From: a virus
Direction: 5' to 3' (one strand)
Virus record (IMG/VR): IMGVR_UViG_3300027734_000264
Span: 1 to 27,054 of that record
Length of the DNA: 27,054 nucleotides
The position numbers and the translations under genes were made by a program. Below the pieces are notes generated by a model. The model made no database searches and was not told the origin of the DNA. It worked only from the letters and a program-made list of their open reading frames with translations. Numbering within the stretch: position 1 is the stretch's first letter; each line of letters starts with the position of its first letter. This document shows, piece after piece, positions 12,525-19,796 of this stretch.

Positions 12525-12543
12525 ACCCAATAGGAGTTAATAA

Positions 12544-12873
12544 ATGAATGATGTTTTTGGAAGCATGAAAGAGTCAATGGAGAGATTCTTTGGTACGCCA
12601 GCGTTTAAACTGGCTAGAAGAGAAGACCCTGTAACGAGTCATCAGGCGGCTCAAGCAGTTGATACCACCAAGCTAGAAACAATGGTCTATGAGGCCATTA
12701 AGAGCTTCCCAGACGGGTGTATCTCAGACGAGATACTAGCGATGTATCCAAACTACCCATATTCCTCTATAACAGCAAGGTATCGTGCTTTGTTAGACAA
12801 GGATTTGATTGAAGTTTCGGGGGTCAAACGAGGTCGGTTTGGCAGAAATCAACGAATTATGAAGGCCAAGTAA
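12544..12873 (+). CDS. Winged-helix-like phage protein with DPVTSHQAA motif
   Basis: The 109-residue product contains RREDPVTSHQAAQA (about residues 25-38), a motif common in small phage proteins found near recombination genes. A helix-turn-helix or winged helix follows (KLETMVYEAIKSFPDGCISD, then SSITARYRALLDKDLI). It probably binds DNA; the exact role is unknown. The start is ATG 12544 with AGGAG upstream. The gene contains the tenth GTTTAAAC (12603). Its stop overlaps the next start as TAATG. Confidence 0.75.
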   Translation: MNDVFGSMKESMERFFGTPAFKLARREDPVTSHQAAQAVDTTKLETMVYEAIKSFPDGCISDEILAMYPNYPYSSITARYRALLDKDLIEVSGVKRGRFGRNQRIMKAK

Positions 12874-13052
12874 TGCTAGAAAAACCACCGCATTCCAAGA
12901 TTAGTTATCCATCGGTAGCAACAAAAGACTTCAAATGGGAGTCTGGATCAGACGTTCAGGCATTATGGAGAAAGCATGGATGGTGTCCACCAAGCGAAAA
13001 GATGCTGCCACCACCACCCGAGAAGGTGATGGAATTAAGGAGAGTTAGATGA
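12873..13052 (+). CDS. Small phage protein with LWRKHGWCPPSE motif
   Basis: The frame from ATG 12873 (TAATG overlap) to TGA 13052 encodes 59 residues, with ALWRKHGWCPPSEKM in the middle and a PPPP run after it. Short proteins with a WRxxGWxPPSE motif recur in other phages, often next to DPxTSH proteins as here; their role is unknown. The stop overlaps the next start as ATGA. Confidence 0.7.
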   Translation: MLEKPPHSKISYPSVATKDFKWESGSDVQALWRKHGWCPPSEKMLPPPPEKVMELRRVR

Positions 13053-13351
13053 GCTATGCCGATATTGAAATAAAGATAATCCAATGGGCAGAGGCTCGAA
13101 AGATTATTCCTAATAGCAACCCAGAGTCTCAGTTACTCAAGGCGGTCTCTGAAATAGGAGAGCTTGCAGATGCCACAATTAAAAAGGACAAAGAAGCTAT
13201 TGTGGATTCTGTTGGTGATGTCATGGTTTGCCTTATTAACTACTGCGCTTTGCAAGACATCAATCTGGTAGACTGCATGGAAGTTGCATACGATCAGATT
13301 AAGAATCGACGGGGTATAATGAGCAAAGAAGGCATTTTTCACAAGGATTAA
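13049..13351 (+). CDS. MazG-like nucleoside triphosphate pyrophosphohydrolase
   Basis: The 100-residue all-helical product shows the MazG-type metal site: E35-x2-E38 in KAVSEIGELADA, then D53 and D57 in VDSVGDVMVCL. These enzymes hydrolyse nucleoside triphosphates to monophosphates. In phages they are thought to clean nucleotide pools or lower the alarmone level of the host. It is coupled by ATGA to the previous gene. The single-domain length is normal for the phage form. Confidence 0.85.
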   Translation: MSYADIEIKIIQWAEARKIIPNSNPESQLLKAVSEIGELADATIKKDKEAIVDSVGDVMVCLINYCALQDINLVDCMEVAYDQIKNRRGIMSKEGIFHKD

Positions 13352-13353
13352 AT

Positions 13354-14034
13354 ATGCGTGGTATTGCTCAAGATTTGATTGGTATGAGAAGCGGAAGAAT
13401 TGTTGTTATTGACGGCCCATTTAAGAGGGATGGGATGGTTGGTTACTTCTGGCAATGTAAATGTGACTGTGGAAATATATTGAAAAATTTTATAGTCACG
13501 AATTCGATTACTACAAAAAAAACAAAAAGTTGCGGTTGTTATCAGCTTGAGCAAGTCAAAAAAGCCAACAAAACACATGGCGAAACAATGGGTAGAACAA
13601 GGACAAGAACATACAATTCTTGGCGATCTATGTGGCAGCGATGTACTGATGTTAATCACAAAAGCTATTCTTATTACAAAGATAAGACCCCTGTTGATAG
13701 ATGGAAATCGTTTGAATGTTTCATGGAAGATATGGGCGAGAGACCTCTTAATACTTCTATAGAAAGAATTGATAATTCAAAATCATACAGTCCAGATAAC
13801 TGCAAATGGGCAAGTATCAGCGAACAACAACAAAACAGAGATACGAATATATTTTTAGAAATTGACGGCAAAAAAGTTTGTCTTAAAGAGGCTTGTAGAA
13901 TTAAAAATGTCAAATATAGTAGAGCAAAAGCAAGGGTATCTCATGGGTGGAATCCTTTAGATGCTATTATGCTTCCAGCCTTTTCAAGGAAAGGGCATAC
14001 TATTGCCAAACGGCGTGTTCCAGAAGACACTTGA
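13354..14034 (+). CDS. HNH homing-endonuclease-like protein (possible mobile gene)
   Basis: The 226-residue product has an N-terminal zinc-finger-like part (CKCDCG at about 36-41 and SCGCY at about 59-63). Next is YNSWRSMWQRC and then the stretch ERIDNSKSYSPDNCKWA, a pattern shared by phage proteins related to HNH homing endonucleases. A C-terminal DNA-contact helix region follows (CLKEACRIKNVKYSRAKARV). It starts 2 bases after the MazG gene. It looks more AT-rich than its neighbours and breaks the run of coupled genes, consistent with a selfish insertion. The catalytic histidine pair is not obvious, so activity is uncertain. Confidence 0.65.
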   Translation: MRGIAQDLIGMRSGRIVVIDGPFKRDGMVGYFWQCKCDCGNILKNFIVTNSITTKKTKSCGCYQLEQVKKANKTHGETMGRTRTRTYNSWRSMWQRCTDVNHKSYSYYKDKTPVDRWKSFECFMEDMGERPLNTSIERIDNSKSYSPDNCKWASISEQQQNRDTNIFLEIDGKKVCLKEACRIKNVKYSRAKARVSHGWNPLDAIMLPAFSRKGHTIAKRRVPEDT

Positions 14035-14060
14035 CTGACACAAATTAAGCCTAGTATTTC
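14031..14060 (+). promoter_or_regulatory. Weak candidate sigma70-type promoter
   Basis: TTGACT (14031-14036) with TATTTC (14055-14060) at 18 bases, or TAGTAT at 15. It lies between the HNH gene and the gene at 14093, where a new start of transcription would be useful. The -10 match is poor. Confidence 0.25.
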
Positions 14061-14092
14061 ATTGCAACAATTGGTTGCTTCAGGAGAACATC

Positions 14093-14308
14093 ATGAAATT
14101 TGAAATGGAATTTGGTTGGATAGGCAGTGAGAAAGTTACAGTTGAAACCCATGACTTCGAGAAGATTCAAATCATTCAAGAATTTATCGAGTTCCAAGAG
14201 GAAAATGGTTGGGCAGTTGACTATGAAGCAATTGACTGTGATGAGGATGAATTTGAAGAAGACGCAGCAGAGAAAGTAATTGTTGCTGGTTTAGACGATA
14301 GCGAATAA
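14093..14308 (+). CDS. Small acidic protein, unknown function
   Basis: The 71-residue product (MKFEMEFGWIGSEKVTVETH) is beta-then-helix with an acidic patch (CDEDEFEEDAAE). It recalls the acidic early protein at 6624 in length and charge only. ATG 14093 is preceded by AGGAGAA at a good distance, so it is preferred over the TTG at 14075. The gene ends 1 base before the opposing gene, leaving no room for a terminator. Confidence 0.7.
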   Translation: MKFEMEFGWIGSEKVTVETHDFEKIQIIQEFIEFQEENGWAVDYEAIDCDEDEFEEDAAEKVIVAGLDDSE

Positions 14309-14309
14309 G

Positions 14310-14453
14310 CTACTTTGCCAACAGATAAAGACCTATATTTGAACTAGCGTAACCTGCATAGACAATCGCCATGTGCGGGTTACCCTTCATAAACTGCTCT
14401 ACTGCAATGTATGCGTAGATCAAGCCTGTTAAAGCAATTAGCCAGGCACTCAA
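14310..14453 (-). CDS. Small two-helix membrane protein (47 residues)
   Basis: The frame from TTG 14453, overlapping the phosphoesterase stop as TTGA, to TAG 14310 encodes 47 residues. Two hydrophobic helices (ALTGLIYAYIAVEQFM and AIVYAGYASSNIGLYLLAK) are joined by KGNPHM. Small two-helix proteins of this pattern (a WLIALTGxIY start and a GLYxLAK end) are common in phages. The absence of an ATG is the weak point; the hydrophobic pattern and coupling support it. Confidence 0.6.
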   Translation of the reverse strand: MSAWLIALTGLIYAYIAVEQFMKGNPHMAIVYAGYASSNIGLYLLAK

Positions 14454-15436
14454 AATGCACCTACATCAATCACTTCACCCCTAAACTGAATCTGATCCTC
14501 ATCAAATTTATGGACGAGTTCAGGCCATAAAAGCTGACCATTGAAGAAGTTTAACACTGCAAAGCCCGATCTGTGGTTACTTGGGTTTATCTCAGCATAA
14601 GTAAATTGTGGCCCATCAGTTTCAGCCAAAGTCCCCGTATCCACACCATACCGAACCCCGTTATAGTCGCTAAAAGGGGTCACTTTAAGGCTATGAAGGT
14701 GTCCAGTAACTACTGACACACCTGCATTGACAGTATTGTTGTGAGTGGCGTGAATACCATTTTTGTAACGATGCTTAACAATTACGTTATCTGTAGGCCA
14801 TACTGCCCAACAGAAGTCCCACTCGGTAATGTGGTCTGTCAGCTTAAAGCCCTGTACCTCTTTAAACTGTGGTGCGTGTTGCGCCAATCTATTGCCAAAC
14901 CGAATATCGTGATTGCCCCATGTAAACAGGAGCTTTACATTGTGTCTCGCTGCTTTAGCAGTTTCCTCTATCTCACCCAACGCACCTTGCGTAGCTTTTA
15001 ACTCTTGGATAACAGAAGTTTGTGGTTGGTCAGTAACGTCATGCCGTGATATAGACGCTCCATCAAAGGCATCCCCGTTACATATCACCGCATGAGGCTT
15101 GAACTCTTGGATAGCCCATAGAAGTCCTTTAAATGCCGTTGTACGCTGACTTGGGATGAAGTGGGCATCTGAGAACACAATCACACATGAATCCAACATC
15201 CCAAGTTTTACTTGTCTTAAAGGAGAGAAGGATTTAGGTCTGTTAACGGCATAGTTAGCACCACGATGGTCTTTTGCGATTAGGGTAATCTTGTGGTTTT
15301 CCTCAATCCACCTTCTACGCAAATGAACTGCTCTATTGGGTATTCCAAGGTGTTTGGCTATTTCAGTTGCAGATTGAAGTTTCTCCCATAGTTGGATGAA
15401 CTCCATATCCGTACACGTTTCGTTATGTGAACCCAT
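14450..15436 (-). CDS. Calcineurin-like metallophosphoesterase with N-terminal HTH
   Basis: The 328-residue product shows the metallophosphoesterase metal-site motifs in order: SDAH (D90, H92), NGDAFD (D122), WGNHD (N175, H176, D177), IHATHNN (H229) and VTGHLHS (H246, H248). The first 60 residues form a helix-turn-helix-like segment (ATEIAKHLGIPNRAVHLRRR) not part of the catalytic fold, suggesting DNA binding. Phage enzymes of this family may act as DNA nucleases or phosphatases. It overlaps the metallopeptidase gene by 14 bases and has AAGGGAT before its ATG. Confidence 0.88.
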   Translation of the reverse strand: MGSHNETCTDMEFIQLWEKLQSATEIAKHLGIPNRAVHLRRRWIEENHKITLIAKDHRGANYAVNRPKSFSPLRQVKLGMLDSCVIVFSDAHFIPSQRTTAFKGLLWAIQEFKPHAVICNGDAFDGASISRHDVTDQPQTSVIQELKATQGALGEIEETAKAARHNVKLLFTWGNHDIRFGNRLAQHAPQFKEVQGFKLTDHITEWDFCWAVWPTDNVIVKHRYKNGIHATHNNTVNAGVSVVTGHLHSLKVTPFSDYNGVRYGVDTGTLAETDGPQFTYAEINPSNHRSGFAVLNFFNGQLLWPELVHKFDEDQIQFRGEVIDVGAF

Positions 15437-15797
15437 TGGAATCCCTTGAAAGTAACTTTTCTAGCAGATTGATGACTCTATGCTCTTGCATCTCTACCTC
15501 ATCCTGAGATGATTTAGGGTCTTGAGCCACAGTCATTAAGTCGTGCAGAAACACATGAAGTAACTCATGTAAAGCAGTCTGATCCAGAGATTCTGGTGTG
15601 ATCTTCTCAGCACCAAAATCACCCAATCTGTAAGTAGCCAATCGAGCTGAAGCATTGAACTCCACAGAAGCCATAGCAGCCTTTGCCGCCTTGCTTCCCT
15701 TCTCTATTCTCCAATCACCAAGGCTAAGTACTTGTTGCCACTTCTTAACACTTTGTGCAAACAGTTGTGATTGTTCTGGCGTAGGAATGTTAGGCAT
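15423..15797 (-). CDS. Small HELLH zinc metallopeptidase-like protein
   Basis: The 124-residue product has HELLHVFLHDLM (77-88) with H77, E78 and H81 as the zincin site. Helices before (WQQVLSLGDWRIEKG) and after (DEVEMQEHRVINLLEKLL) complete a minimal metallopeptidase fold common in phages. The glutamate-rich helix near 100-105 may give the third ligand. It lies between endolysin and phosphoesterase on the late strand. Substrate unknown. It is distinct from the HELVH protein at 4664. Confidence 0.75.
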   Translation of the reverse strand: MPNIPTPEQSQLFAQSVKKWQQVLSLGDWRIEKGSKAAKAAMASVEFNASARLATYRLGDFGAEKITPESLDQTALHELLHVFLHDLMTVAQDPKSSQDEVEMQEHRVINLLEKLLSRDSNGFT

Positions 15798-15827
15798 TTC
15801 AACACCTTATACAATGTTTATGACAAT

Positions 15828-16271
15828 TTAATTTAACAAGGCACACTCAGCAACTCTGCGCTTTGTCAGACCTGCTAGAACTTTACCACCGCCTTTGTTC
15901 CACAACATTAGTTGTTCTTTAGCACCTTCCCAATCAGAAGCATTGATTTTCCGCTTGAGAGTTGATGTTTGTAGTCTGCCAATACCAAGGTTGTAAACGA
16001 AGTCAACAATGGCATTGCACTTGCGTTCATCTGTCAAAAGGATCGGACAGTTTCTTAGAACACCTGGTAGGTAGGTATGTTCCAATTCGTGCATCAAAAG
16101 AACATGAGCCTCCTCTTGTGTCGTTGGAGGGTCATTTAAAGTAACCTTCACCCCATTGGCATAGTAAGTAGACCCATAGCCAATCGTGGCTACGTTAGCG
16201 GGGCAAAGGTAGGGCTTAGAACGAAAGCCCTCAAACCTTTTACATAGTTCTGCTGCCAGTTCTAAGTTCAT
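15828..16271 (-). CDS. Endolysin, GH24 lysozyme
   Basis: The 147-residue product is a T4-type lysozyme (muramidase) that cuts peptidoglycan at the end of infection. The catalytic triad spacing matches T4 lysozyme exactly: E14 (CKRFEGFR), C23 and T29 (ATIGYGS), against E11, D20 and T26 in T4. Cysteine at the middle position is a known variant in other phage lysozymes. There is no signal peptide or membrane anchor, so export depends on a holin. It is coupled by ATGA to the holin candidate upstream. Length is normal. Confidence 0.92.
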   Translation of the reverse strand: MNLELAAELCKRFEGFRSKPYLCPANVATIGYGSTYYANGVKVTLNDPPTTQEEAHVLLMHELEHTYLPGVLRNCPILLTDERKCNAIVDFVYNLGIGRLQTSTLKRKINASDWEGAKEQLMLWNKGGGKVLAGLTKRRVAECALLN

Positions 16272-16762
16272 AACCCACGCTTAGACAGAGTTCTATCAAG
16301 AAACCAGTAGTTAATAGTTCCTGATAGCAAAGCAGAAAAGTCTGGTGTCATCATTGTTTTGAACACTTCAACGGCTGGCGCACCACCTAACCATGCGTTC
16401 CATGCAAACCAAACATGAATGAATGACCATACGAATAGTACCCAATATGTTACTACTGGACGCACAGAAGCTGAAAGTGAAGCTACCCATCCACCAGCGG
16501 CTTTAACCATCGTTGCTTGTTGTTCTATGGCTGATTGAAAGGCATTCATGACTCCTACGTCAACAGCGGCTTCACGTTGAGCACCAATCTCAGCTAATTT
16601 TTGCTGACCACGTTGAGCCTCCAAGTCGCATTGGAACTTGAACATATTGAGTTCATGAGAGCGTTCGTTCTTCTTATCCATCCATTTAAGAACTTCAGGG
16701 GCTAGTCGAAACACCCCACCAAAGATTGATCCTAAGATTCCACCAGATAACATTTCAAACAT
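16268..16762 (-). CDS. Probable holin (3TM type)
   Basis: The 164-residue product has an N-terminal hydrophobic glycine-rich stretch (3-20), a charged helical middle (28-80), a strong membrane helix (VRPVVTYWVLFVWSFIHVWF, 100-119), and a last hydrophobic segment (FSALLSGTINYWFLDRTLSK, 142-161). The SVRP...YWF-x-D/S-R ending is like holins of three segments found in phages and gene-transfer agents. Its ATGA coupling to the endolysin supports a lysis role. The start is ATG 16762 with AAGGAAT. Confidence 0.72.
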   Translation of the reverse strand: MFEMLSGGILGSIFGGVFRLAPEVLKWMDKKNERSHELNMFKFQCDLEAQRGQQKLAEIGAQREAAVDVGVMNAFQSAIEQQATMVKAAGGWVASLSASVRPVVTYWVLFVWSFIHVWFAWNAWLGGAPAVEVFKTMMTPDFSALLSGTINYWFLDRTLSKRGL

Positions 16763-16764
16763 GG

Positions 16765-17043
16765 TTATTCCTTACATTTAGATTTTTCGTCATTCTGACT
16801 GAGCTTGATACCACTCAGGAAGCCAATCATGCCTCCGATAAGAGTAGAAAAAGCGGGTGAAATCATCTTGAATATTTCCCCGTTGTCCACTTCTTTTGCC
16901 CAAAGTCCAAGCATAAAGCTGATTACCATAGCCAAAACAGAGATGCACAGGGTTGCGCTTACCATTAGCGTCACCCAAAGGGTTAGTTTTTCTTTCACTT
17001 CTATCTGTGGTTTCTTTATTCTGACTATTGGTTTTCTGGTCAT
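16765..17043 (-). CDS. Small two-helix membrane protein, possible second holin or antiholin
   Basis: The 92-residue product has a basic N-terminus, a membrane helix at about 20-48 and a second at about 58-79 (SPAFSTLIGGMIGFLSGIKL). The tail is charged. Just upstream of the holin candidate, such a protein could be a second holin, an antiholin or an envelope protein. The overlapping frame 16790-17080 is a shadow. The start is ATG 17043, overlapping the previous stop as ATGA. Confidence 0.65.
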   Translation of the reverse strand: MTRKPIVRIKKPQIEVKEKLTLWVTLMVSATLCISVLAMVISFMLGLWAKEVDNGEIFKMISPAFSTLIGGMIGFLSGIKLSQNDEKSKCKE

Positions 17044-17279
17044 ACATAAACATCCAGTTTGCGGTTAGTAAAAATCTCAAGACTAAGTTGATTGCGCTCT
17101 GCTTTCTTCACATACAACTCAAACTCAAGTTCATCAATTTTGATTTCCATTTTATGCATCTTCAGAGCCTGTTTGTACTCTTCATCAAGACGTTCAGCGC
17201 TTCTTTCAAGCGCATCTGTCCTAGTTGGATACTCTGGTGCTTCCACCATTGGATACCATTTGTATAAAGGCGGTATCAC
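17040..17279 (-). CDS. Small coiled-coil protein in the lysis region
   Basis: The 79-residue product is mostly a charged helix (ALERSAERLDEEYKQALKMH onward) likely to form a coiled coil. It lacks a membrane segment, so it is not a classical Rz. It starts at GTG 17279, overlapping the upstream stop as GTGA, and ends in ATGA with the next gene. It may be a lysis-cassette accessory or virion protein; unknown. Confidence 0.65.
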   Translation of the reverse strand: MIPPLYKWYPMVEAPEYPTRTDALERSAERLDEEYKQALKMHKMEIKIDELEFELYVKKAERNQLSLEIFTNRKLDVYV

Positions 17280-17563
17280 TTCTTTTCCCTCTCAAGTGCC
17301 TCTTTGTATCCAAGAACCACCAATCCCCTTAACTGATGCGAATCAGCATTTCCTGCCCATTCACTCAAGTTATTCCAGATTACTCTAAAGTCGGAACTTT
17401 TACATAAGTACTGATGTTTTGTAAGCCACTCAGTCATCTGTTTGTACCTCTCAGTAGGGTCATGCACACCCCAAGCAATTGAGTAAAACTCACGCACACT
17501 ACATAGGTCTTTCCCTGTAGATTGAAGCGATAGAGTTAAAACAAGTGCTACTAGCCATCTCAC
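17276..17563 (-). CDS. Exported small protein, unknown function
   Basis: With the GTG start at 17563 (GTGA overlap with the previous stop) the product is 95 residues. It begins MRWLVALVLTLSLQSTGKDL, a typical signal peptide. The mature part has two cysteines (KDLCSVREF and YLCKSSDF) and several tryptophans. A TTG at 17575 would add four residues. It probably acts in the periplasm during lysis or at the envelope; no family is recognised. Confidence 0.65.
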   Translation of the reverse strand: MRWLVALVLTLSLQSTGKDLCSVREFYSIAWGVHDPTERYKQMTEWLTKHQYLCKSSDFRVIWNNLSEWAGNADSHQLRGLVVLGYKEALEREKK

Positions 17564-17652
17564 GGGTACGCCCAAATTATGATGTAACTACAAAAGACAA
17601 CAAAGCAAGTGATACAGATTGCCGCAACAAATGCTTCGGCAAAGTCTCTCAT
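17560..17652 (-). CDS. Tiny membrane protein (30 residues)
   Basis: The frame from ATG 17652 (TAATG overlap with the stop of the 711-residue gene) to TGA 17560 encodes 30 residues. One hydrophobic helix, AFVAAICITCFVVFCSYIII, makes up most of it. It fills the gap between virion and lysis genes and is coupled on both sides, which supports translation. It may be a small holin-like or pinholin-like protein; the length is at the extreme low end. Confidence 0.55.
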   Translation of the reverse strand: MRDFAEAFVAAICITCFVVFCSYIIIWAYP

Positions 17653-19787
17653 TATTGTGGCTCAACAGACCAATCGATACTACTTGGAGACACAACAGGT
17701 TGTTGCTCTTGTTTGCCATAAACCATCTGATTAACTTCTGTCAGATATTCATTGTCAATAATTCCTGATTTGTTTAGCATATTCGCAATCTTTGCTCCTG
17801 CCGCGCCAGCAAAAACAGGACTTTTTTGAGCTTTAGAAAGCATGGCTAAAGCATCCATTCCTTCTTTGTTTGTCAAAGCCTTAGAAATAATCTTTGGTGT
17901 TAAATATAAAGCACCAAGAGCTGCTATAGATGGCAATAGATTATTTGATACTTCTTCTGGAAAAGCTAAAAAAGCACCGCCACTAGCTATTGCCGCAGTT
18001 CCAGCTGTTGCCGCAGCACCAATAAGTCTAGAACGTAAAACAGTTGATCCCGCACCTTCTTCTAAGCCGTATTTAGCCGCATTTGCAATGTCAAGCAATT
18101 GTTTACGAGTATTTGCATCTCTAAAAAGATAATTAAATCCTTCTTTAAATGTTTTATCGTCTAACTTTTTAACAAATGTCTCAATTCCATCGGGAGAACC
18201 AAACATCTTATTGATATAACCATATTGCAATTCACCTAACAGACCTTTGCTTTGCTCTTTAGGAAGATACTTTTGCATCTCAACAAGAGCTTTATTTACA
18301 TCTTGCAATCTTTCTGGTCTATCAATGTTAAAAAGATACTCTCCAACTGCTGATGGTTCACTCTTAATGGCAGTTTTCATTGCGCCACCATAAAGACCAT
18401 CTAAAGCGTTTTTATAGCCTTGTTGGGCATTAAAATAATTGCGTAACATTTCATTGTTTTTAGCATTTGCTTCAGTTGTAGGCAAATTTAACTTAGACAA
18501 TTCGTCAATGTTGTATTCTTTAAACTGACCTTGGCGTAGACCTGCGGGCTGGTCAATTCCACCAACTAAACCAAGTCTACGAGCTGCATCCTTTTGTTCT
18601 TGGCTACCAAATGTGATAACTGCAATGTTATCCATATTGTTACGAAGACCTTGGGCATACTTTTTATAATATGCCTCAAGAGTTGTTGCTGGAACACCCT
18701 CTTTTACCGATTCTCTAGCACTTGTCAAGAAATCACTTCTTAAATCATGTGCTGTGCTAAATGAAATCTTGTCTTCTTGTGCCAATATTTGTTCAAGAAC
18801 TTTTCTCTTATCTTCTGCGGATGAAGACATTGCCTTATTTTTGTTAAGACGATCAAGTTCTTCTTTTGCAGAAGTTTTTAATGGTGTCAAATCAACCAAT
18901 AAGCCATCACCTTCTTTTTCAACTTGTTCGTAAATTGGACGATATTTAGCCTTCATTTCTTTGTCAGCTACTTCAATAGCAGTTTGCCAACGATTGCCTA
19001 AAGTCATTTGTGTTGGATCGCCTTGTTTTAATGCTTGTAAAAACACATCAGATGTATCTAGTGTGTTCTTAACTTCATTAACACCTTGCTCAAGTGCTTT
19101 TTTAACATTTGCTTGTTGTTCTGCAAAATCTTTAGCACCAGTTGTAAATTTAAGAGTTCCCTCTATGGCTTCTGTGCCAATGTCGCCAGTTAATTGACCA
19201 CGAGTTAAAGTTGCACCTTCTCTAGAAGATAACCACTCTTGCGCGGCTTTACGGGCAGCCCCTTCTTCTGTATCAAATAAACCTTGTTTTAATCCAGATT
19301 TATTAAGGCCAGTTTTAATTGTTTTACCAAGTACATTAAAAACAAGATTTCCACCAAGATCAAAAGCGGCATTCTCAATGTTATTGGCAAGTAATTTCAT
19401 GCCAGTTTCTGAACTAACAATATTTTTACCTGTTAACAATTGCTCAGCAAAAGTGCCAGCAGTTGTTCCCATTGCCGAACCAGCTAAAGACGGAATATAT
19501 GGACGAGCTATAGCGGGTGCGGCTTGCGTTAATCTTGAAATTGGTGCGGCAAACCTTGATTGAGGCATTGCAAGAGCCGCTATTCCACCAATCAATCCAC
19601 CCGCTTGAGGCAAAGAAGTTGGTTGGTCAATTGGCAATACTTCTAATGGTAAAGAAACAAAAGGATTTAATGCTTTAGCAAGACCAACCCTAGTTATATT
19701 TAGTTCTTGTTGTTTTCTTGCCTCTTCTTCACGAGATGGGCCTGCTTTCATTTCTTGAGGAGCAACACTCCAATCTATTTCTGCCAT
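17652..19787 (-). CDS. Large virion-associated protein, probable internal/ejection protein
   Basis: The 711-residue product has hydrophobic, glycine- and alanine-rich segments near both ends (about 60-125 and 610-650) around a long helical charged centre. This is the make-up of proteins ejected with phage DNA. It begins and ends with nearly the same motif: IDWSVAPQ (4-11) and IDWSVEPQ (704-711, the very C-terminus). It is the last of three long proteins after the tail fibre gene. No enzyme motif is recognised. The start is ATG 19787 with AAGGAG. The role is inferred from composition and place. Confidence 0.6.
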   Translation of the reverse strand: MAEIDWSVAPQEMKAGPSREEEARKQQELNITRVGLAKALNPFVSLPLEVLPIDQPTSLPQAGGLIGGIAALAMPQSRFAAPISRLTQAAPAIARPYIPSLAGSAMGTTAGTFAEQLLTGKNIVSSETGMKLLANNIENAAFDLGGNLVFNVLGKTIKTGLNKSGLKQGLFDTEEGAARKAAQEWLSSREGATLTRGQLTGDIGTEAIEGTLKFTTGAKDFAEQQANVKKALEQGVNEVKNTLDTSDVFLQALKQGDPTQMTLGNRWQTAIEVADKEMKAKYRPIYEQVEKEGDGLLVDLTPLKTSAKEELDRLNKNKAMSSSAEDKRKVLEQILAQEDKISFSTAHDLRSDFLTSARESVKEGVPATTLEAYYKKYAQGLRNNMDNIAVITFGSQEQKDAARRLGLVGGIDQPAGLRQGQFKEYNIDELSKLNLPTTEANAKNNEMLRNYFNAQQGYKNALDGLYGGAMKTAIKSEPSAVGEYLFNIDRPERLQDVNKALVEMQKYLPKEQSKGLLGELQYGYINKMFGSPDGIETFVKKLDDKTFKEGFNYLFRDANTRKQLLDIANAAKYGLEEGAGSTVLRSRLIGAAATAGTAAIASGGAFLAFPEEVSNNLLPSIAALGALYLTPKIISKALTNKEGMDALAMLSKAQKSPVFAGAAGAKIANMLNKSGIIDNEYLTEVNQMVYGKQEQQPVVSPSSIDWSVEPQ

Positions 19788-19796
19788 GTCAACTCC

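Noticed and set aside
12481-12540. Possible 19-codon GTG-started peptide within the structured element
   Set aside because: The GTG start is embedded in the stem and the peptide has no pattern; the pairing explains the sequence better.
16790-17080. Alternative minus-strand frame over the two-helix membrane gene
   Set aside because: The product is hydrophilic without pattern, whereas 16765-17043 has two membrane helices and an ATGA junction.
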